From Lytechinus variegatus (Eukaryota > Echinodermata > Echinoidea > Temnopleuroida > Toxopneustidae), in contig NC_054746.1 in NCBI RefSeq assembly GCF_018143015.1, positions 15,491,532 to 15,555,531 of the forward strand: a stretch of DNA of 64,000 bases. Direction: 5' to 3'. Positions 58,063 through 64,000 of this stretch are shown piece after piece (the first letter of the stretch is position 1; every line of letters starts with the position of its first letter). The translations under genes and the position numbers were made by a program. A model generated the notes under the pieces. It worked only from the letters and a program-made list of their open reading frames with translations. It made no database searches and was not told where the DNA came from.

Positions 58063-59239
58063 CTTATAACTATGACTTAAATGAGAGGAACACAGGTTCA
58101 ATTCCCAGCCAGTGTTGATTCTGTCGGCAAGAAATTCATTCGTATTTTGCTGCGTTCAAGCCCCCCCCCCAAGAGTGAAATGGATACATTTATTCTGAGA
58201 TATGGCTTATTTGAAATATACTGTTCATAAGAATCCTCTCATGATACCAAGGTCTCGTTAAAATAACTGAGCAGGTCGGTCATCATTTAAGATCCAGAGG
58301 GAGATTAAATGCAATACTTACATCTTCTGCTCACAATTTCAATTGGAAATGGATTTCAGAACCACCCAGTCAAATAAAGTATCTAATTTTGTTTTATTAT
58401 TACTTCAGCACTATGAGAACTAAAGAATAGCTTAAACAACAAAAATATTCAATTTCATAACACTAAAATAAAAAAAAGAGATTTCATTTTTCTTGCATTG
58501 CTTTCTAGAAGAAAAAAAAAACTTTAATTAGATATACTACTACTGCAGCACCTTCAATTATTTAAAAAGTAAAGGCAACTCATAATGCAATACATAAATC
58601 CCTGCAAAAATGTTTACATACAACTATCCTATGACCATATAAACTTAAATTAATTATTTTTCTATGATAAAATTAGATATTTCCCATTCACTATCAATAA
58701 TTGAAAGAATTCACCTAACATTTGGCTCAGACAAATAAAAATATCCACCCCTACTTCCCGAAATAAGTTCTCGATAACTTGATATCAAGAAATAATCTTT
58801 TTGTCTTAAAAATACTGCCAACAATTTCATGGCAATTAAATGACAGAAAATGTACCAAAACAAAAGGAAACATACTTTTGAGCTTAACTTTTTCAGCAAA
58901 ACAGATAAAATGTATCTTCTATATGTAACAAGGATACAATTCTTTATATAAACTCTATTTCAAGCTGGGAACTTCTCAAGAAAATATTAGGATAACTTCA
59001 TAAGGAAATTTTTCAATCAGATTGTAGCTTTCTGAAATAAGACATTGGTTATTAATTCTTAGACGGGTGGTGAGACACATTCTGTCTCTAAAGATATGTT
59101 GCTGTTTTTTATATCCAGGTTGACAAACGTTTAATATCTAATAAATCAAATATTCAGGAAAGTGAAACTGAAACAATATGGAAAAACAATTTATTCAGAG
59201 AGATTGCTTCAAGATGGTATAGTGGCTTCTTGTATTAAC
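58063..59239. other. Intergenic DNA with a SINE fragment
   Basis: Apart from the fragment at 58080-58150 nothing is recognised. Confidence 0.4.
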
Positions 59240-59920
59240 AAGTGGAGCACCTCTGGCAGTCTCACCTGCATCACGCAATTCAATATAGCAGCAGTGCTGA
59301 CTTTGAAAACTACTATAACATAATTATTCACAAAAACACAATTCATATAATGATACAATACTATATTTAATGACAATAAATGACATTGACCTTGATCATG
59401 CGACCTAGGACTTGTCAGTGATACTTGATTACCCCTATATCCACATTTTATAAACTATATCAATAAACTTTGACAGTTATGACAGCATCAAATAATTACC
59501 TCCAAAATTGCCAAAGTTCATTCACCTTAAATGACCTTTGACTTTGGTTTTTTGACCTAAAACTCGCATGAGATGTTCAGTGATACTTGATTACTCTTAT
59601 GTCCAAGTTTTATGAACTAGATCCATACACTTTCAGAGTTATGATGGTTATTCAACAAATACTCCCAACATGGCCAAAGTTCATTGACCCTAAATGACCT
59701 TTGACCTTGGTCATGTGACTTGAAACTCAGGCAGGATGTTCAATAATACTTGATTACCCTTATGTCTAAGTTTCATGAACTAGGTCCATATACTTTTTAA
59801 GTTATGTTGGCATTTCAAAAACTTAGCCTTGGTTAAGACTTGATGTTGACGCCGCCGCCGTCGCCAACGTCGGAAAAGTGGCGTCTATTGTCTCACTATG
59901 CTATGTAGGTGAGACAAAAA
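59240..59920. mobile_element. Tandem-filled terminal-inverted element, type B (3 units)
   Basis: Begins GTGGAGCACCTCTGGCAGTC and ends GTCTCACTATGCTATGTAGG-TGAGAC, with the GCCGCCGCCGTCGCC stretch before the end. Three units with TTCAGTGATACTTGATTACT. Confidence 0.78.
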
Positions 59921-60521
59921 TTAAATGCTGGATTTTGAACAGAATTTTACTAGTAAGTAAGTTTATCTTGTCATTATTTCTCTCCAAATTGTGCCATAGG
60001 TTCTTAACATCCAAGCAATGATTTATAACTAACAAAAAATATTGTAATTTTAAAAATGAAAATGGTTGAAATACTTACATGTATTAATGGGCATTTTTAA
60101 GAGCTATCTGAGATGTCAGATTAGATCATTCAAGAAAGAGGAAACGACTAAAGAAAGTTCAAACTGATCGACAAACTTTAAAAAGTATAATAATGATAAT
60201 AATAATAATGAAATATATTTCATTAGGCCTACAGGCATATCCGAATTGATGATAAATAATGTAACATTAACACTGGTGAGATTCCATCATCATAAATCTC
60301 GCCTGCTAAAAAGAAGTGTTTATGTCAAAATAAATCATATATCATTGGCATTACATGAGTGCCGAGAACAGGCAAAATCCAACAATAGGAGTAAGTTTCT
60401 TCATTTTCATGTAATGAATTACTTGGAAGAATAAAGAATACAATACATGGAAAATCCTGTTTGGCTAGTGGTAATAGTATTCTGCCAACAATATATACCT
60501 CTCATCCAAATACAGCCTTAA
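59921..60521. other. Probable 3' UTR start of the right-hand gene
   Basis: Directly follows the stop codon of the minus-strand gene at 60522. No coding signal. Confidence 0.4.
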
Positions 60522-61075
60522 TCATAAAAATTCTTTGATGAGGGCATTGACCGATGGTTCTTTTGTTGGCTTAGCTTCGAGGGCACGGGTGGGGTCCCTC
60601 TTCTGCCCCTCCATGTCCTGGTCCAGTAGAGAGGGGCGGTTGTTCACCCCTGAATGATACTGCTGCTGCTGCTGTTGCTGGTGGTGTTGTTGTTGTTGGT
60701 GATGTTGATATTGATGTTGGTGGGTGGGCGTGGTGTGGTGGTGGTGCTGCGTTGCCGGATGTTGCGATGACTGGTGGTGCGAAACCTGCGACTGCTGCTG
60801 GTAGTGGGCGTTATATACATGGGACTGTTGTGAGTAAGAATGATGTTGTTGCTGCTGCTGTTGTTGCTGATGATGCTGATATTTCTGCACCTGTTGCGTT
60901 GTTTGTGGCTGGGAGAAGGAGTGTTGGAATGGTACGTGGTGAGGGGTGGTGTTAGATAGTGGAGGTGAGGTGGCCCCTGAGGCGTTGCTGCTACTGTAGC
61001 TACTATAGCTGGCTGTTGAGGAGTCGGCATGGTAACTATGACGAGGTGTGGTATTGGCAGACGATGACACTCTCC
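60522..61075 (-). CDS. Unrecognised gene, last coding exon, Gln/His/Ser-rich
   Basis: About 184 codons ending at TGA (60524-60522). Order: Ser/Ala/Thr-rich (SYSSYSSSNASGATSPPLSN), poly-Gln/His blocks around 60845-60900 and 60655-60725, then a charged tail with PSLLDQDMEG and KEPSVNALIKEFL. The acceptor CTAATAG fits the phase left by the previous exon. The CAG/CAA runs are mixed, so they are coding-type repeats rather than a pure microsatellite. Confidence 0.8.
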
Positions 61076-63646
61076 CTATTAGATACAAAAAATACAGAAC
61101 GATTTTAAGAATACATGCAAAACATCAAAGAACTTTATATAAAACATCTAAGAGATTAATTATAAAACAACATCAAAGCCATAAAATGAACTAACATCTT
61201 CACAAATATTCAAACATTAACTTTATCTCATATCTTAAAAATCACATATATATTATTGTAAAGAATACAAATCTGTTAGCAATCTGTTAGCAATCATACA
61301 AAGATATCAAATGTCTTTTTTTTCCCACATGAATACTTTTTGTGCATATTTCCAAATAAAATTGCTTTTTGCTTTCCCATACAAATCAAGCTACATTTAA
61401 AAGCACCCATGATTTCTCTTGGTAACATGAAAATGAATATGCACAACATCAATAACAACTTCATAAAAGAAATCACACACATCTACAAAGAGCACTGGTC
61501 AATTTGGTATTTGAGTATAGAAAACAAACTAAAAAGTGCATAATTAATTGAGTGTGCATATTCACAAGTAGAAAGGAGGTACAATATTTAGGTGTTTAAT
61601 CAGCAAAATGGGAGAGAAAATATATATCTTTAAGTAAAGGAATTATGAATGGTGATGACATGCACATTAATTCATTAATAAATACCCCTCGATTGAAAGA
61701 GAATTAGGTAGGGAAAGCAAGCATTGAATATTTGATGATAAAGCATACTGGGTTCTATATGGGTATTTTAGTTCCATTTGTAATAAAAATAAATTGTGAC
61801 AGAAGGGAAAATGTCATATAACAAACGAAATGGTTATTAAACAAAAGTCAATTGCAACCGGAGGACAGAGTCTGAGATTTGTGTATGAATTGGTAACTCA
61901 TCTAACTCAACAAAATTAAGCACTATCATACTCATTGTAATATTTCAATGGTAACATAAGTGTAAATTTGCTAGCTATTTTTGCAAATATTAAAGCCTTC
62001 TGGATAAACTGAGTTTGAATATATTTGACCATGTCAAGTGATATAAATGTACAAAAGTATAATAAAATAATATTAATTCTTAACTGTAAAATTGACTTTG
62101 GATCCAATATATGTTGCTTTGGTTGATAAATCATAAAATTAAAAGTATACAATATCAACCTCTAATTCATCTGACTAGATTTCCCCACTTGACCTTGTTC
62201 TAATAAGAATTAACTGGAATTACAAGAAATATGCAGTCATTAATTTTCTTGAATCATAGGTACTTTAAAATGAAGAAAAAATATTCTTTTGAAAAAATAA
62301 AATCATTTTTTAATTAGAATACATTGATTGAGTACCATTTATGACAGGCGAAAACATTCAAGTAGGTTATTTCTGCAAGACAATTGTAGAAGAGCTTACC
62401 ATGAGCAACACAAGGAAGTTTTAAATTTCAAATTTTTTTTGGTTTCAATTTGATCTACATTTAGAGATGCACTGAAGCAGAACAAAGAAAAGCAAGCAAA
62501 TGTAACAATATTAATAATATTCCTCCCATGTATAGCACATAATACACCATCTTATCCTCTGCTTTGAAGTCTAAATGTAAGAAATGAATATATCCTTTAA
62601 TAGTTTCTTCTTTTTTTCACCTGCTCAATTTATGAAAAGTACAAGCATGTTAACATTATAAATATACTATTATAGCTATGGAAACATGCATATGAGTGTA
62701 ATACCATGAGAAGAACAAATTGAAAGAAAAATGCATAATATCCGTGTAGCACAGCCAAGCAGGATGAGGAAAAGTTGAAAGTGGTTTCACTATGAGTATA
62801 CAGGCATACATGACTTGATAAATGGCACAATGTTCACAATATGTACATATGAGATTTCCATTATGAATACATGAATGATATAATATCTAAATGGGAACAC
62901 CTATTAAATCAACACCATAGCTAACAAACACCAAAGCTAAGTGAGTGAGATAGGTGTGTCAAGAATATTTTGTTAGATTTGTCAGTTTCAATTTTCATCA
63001 AGTTCCAAATACTGGGGGCCGTTTCATAAAGCTGTTCGTAAGTTCAGAGCGACTTTAAGAACGACTGGTGATCCTTTCTTACGCGCTAAACCATAGCCTA
63101 TGGTGCATACCATTTACCAAAAGAAAGGGTCGCCAGTCGTTCTTATCTTAAGAACAGCTTTATAAAACACCCACCTGGACTCCCATATAACTTGTACGCA
63201 GGAGGAAGCTATTCAGAACGACACTCATAACAACATTTTGCCAAATAACCAGGGGCCCATCTAATGAAAGCATCTAGCTCCAGCTCCCTAACTTAAGCTC
63301 AACGCCGTCTCTATGGAAAGCCAGGCTGTTTGGACAAGATATAGATGCATGGAATTTGCAAATAGCGATCATATTTATAGTCCAGGTTGGCTTTCCATAA
63401 GGATGGCATCAAGCAAGAGCTACGACACTTTCATGAAACAAGCCCCAGTTGTGCATGCATGTAACAACTATCTCTCTCAGTATGCTACGGTGAAACCCCC
63501 CGTACGGTGTGTGAGATAGAGAGAGGACTCACGATGAGGCGATTCATTTGAAGACTGGTTCTGGGGTGTGAGGTATACTCTGGAGTGAGGGCGGGGTCGG
63601 GCACAGATGTCAAGCGAGGATGGCCTCTCCATCTGTGAATCTCCCA
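60522..63646 (-). CDS. Unrecognised gene, 3' part (two last coding exons)
   Basis: Two exons joined in phase; the gene continues beyond the right edge. The joined part is Ser/Pro-rich, then Gln/His-rich, and ends DPTRALEAKPTKEPSVNALI-KEFL. No catalytic or named domain is visible, so I give no function. Low-complexity tails of this type are common in cytoskeletal, signalling and RNA-binding proteins. Intron 61076-63532 is GT-AG and carries two MITEs. The compact, charged end after a polymorphic Q/H tract suggests a short conserved C-terminal motif. Confidence 0.75.
61076..63011. other. Intron of the right-hand gene
   Basis: AT-rich; nothing recognised up to the MITEs at its high end. Confidence 0.5.
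63012..63180. mobile_element. ~165 bp MITE, GGGGGCCGTTTCATAAAG ends
   Basis: GGCCGTTTCATAAAGCTGTT against AACAGCTTTATAAAACACCC in inverted sense, with GAACGACTGGTGATCCTTTC and GAAAGGGTCGCCAGTCGTTC in the arms. Confidence 0.88.
63248..63452. mobile_element. ~205 bp MITE, GGGGCCCATCTAATGAAAG ends
   Basis: Left GGGGCCCATCTAATGAAAGC and right ACTTTCATGAAACAAGCCCC are inverted; TATGGAAAGCCAGGCTG pairs with GGTTGGCTTTCCATA. Confidence 0.8.
63533..63646 (-). CDS. Unrecognised gene, penultimate coding exon
   Basis: Encodes GDSQMERPSSLDICARPRPH and then SRVYLTPQNQSSNESPH. The acceptor is TTGTGCAG and the donor GTGAGTCC. It starts two bases into a codon and ends one base into the next, which fits the following exon. 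RPSSLD could be a basophilic phosphorylation site (inference). Confidence 0.75.
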
Positions 63647-64000
63647 CTGCACAACAGAGATACAACCACACGGGTCAGTATTCACATCAACCCCATTTAA
63701 CACCCACCCTATCCACACCCACAATCCACCTCAATAAAACCAACTTGGTGACATTTACCCATACATAATGCTGAAATTAATCTTATTCTGCTCCTTAAAT
63801 TGGCAATGTCCATTAATTTTCTATTCATTTTCATACTTTGAAAAAATCATATTGATATTAACAGGAATTTTGTTTAATGATAAGTGAATTGATTAACTAA
63901 AAAGTTGCCAATTTCATTTTTTTTGCAGGGATTTTCTGGTTTTCATAGCATTGCCAATTTAGAGTGTGTACTAATAGCTCAAGAACAGTACCACATACGA
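63647..64000. other. Intron upstream of the penultimate exon of gene 2
   Basis: No exon seen to the window edge. Confidence 0.5.

Noticed and set aside
60644..61030. Thr/Ser/Asn-rich frame overlapping the Gln/His exon
   Set aside because: A frame-shifted shadow of the real exon; only the 60522 frame joins the upstream exon in phase.

Overview
The window is animal nuclear DNA: AT-rich, intron-rich, dense in short foldback elements, tRNA-derived SINEs, microsatellites and degenerate transposons. Repeat style (a DIRS-type retrotransposon, many 150-300 bp foldback elements, arrays built on TGACCTTTGACCT, frequent ACATGTACATGT) suggests a marine deuterostome, most likely an echinoderm such as a sea urchin. 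That placement is inference from repeat style, not a database result.

Gene 1 (minus strand, 4091-44059) is a complete 18-exon orthologue of TTC13, a tetratricopeptide-repeat protein with a signal peptide. I joined the exons by hand. Every intron is GT-AG, the reading phase is kept across all 17 junctions, and the 2769-nt CDS encodes 922 residues plus stop. The product has an N-terminal signal peptide and a divergent leader, about seven or eight TPR units, and the conserved TTC13 C-terminal region. Introns hold most of the repeats.

Gene 2 (minus strand, from the right edge to 60522) is represented by its last two coding exons only. They encode a Ser/Pro-rich then Gln/His-rich low-complexity C-terminus with a short conserved-looking end. 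I do not recognise the family. The 44060-60521 interval between the two genes shows no convincing exon; its right part may include a 3' UTR of gene 2.

The most interesting mobile element is at 4909-9443 inside TTC13 intron 17. It is a DIRS-like tyrosine-recombinase retrotransposon in the host-gene orientation, with split inverted terminal repeats and a textbook internal complementary region that is the inverse of the two joined outer ends. Its gag and recombinase are broken, no reverse transcriptase was recognised, and the centre is occupied by other repeats including a SINE. Other elements: two related families of terminal-inverted elements filled with ~150-160 bp tandem units, each unit carrying a nuclear-receptor DR1-like motif; a hAT-like MITE with an exact 8-bp target duplication; a larger hAT-like element upstream of TTC13; a CR1/L2-like LINE 3' end whose tail is shared with a SINE; and many MITEs ending in GGGCCC/GTTTCATAAAG-type termini.
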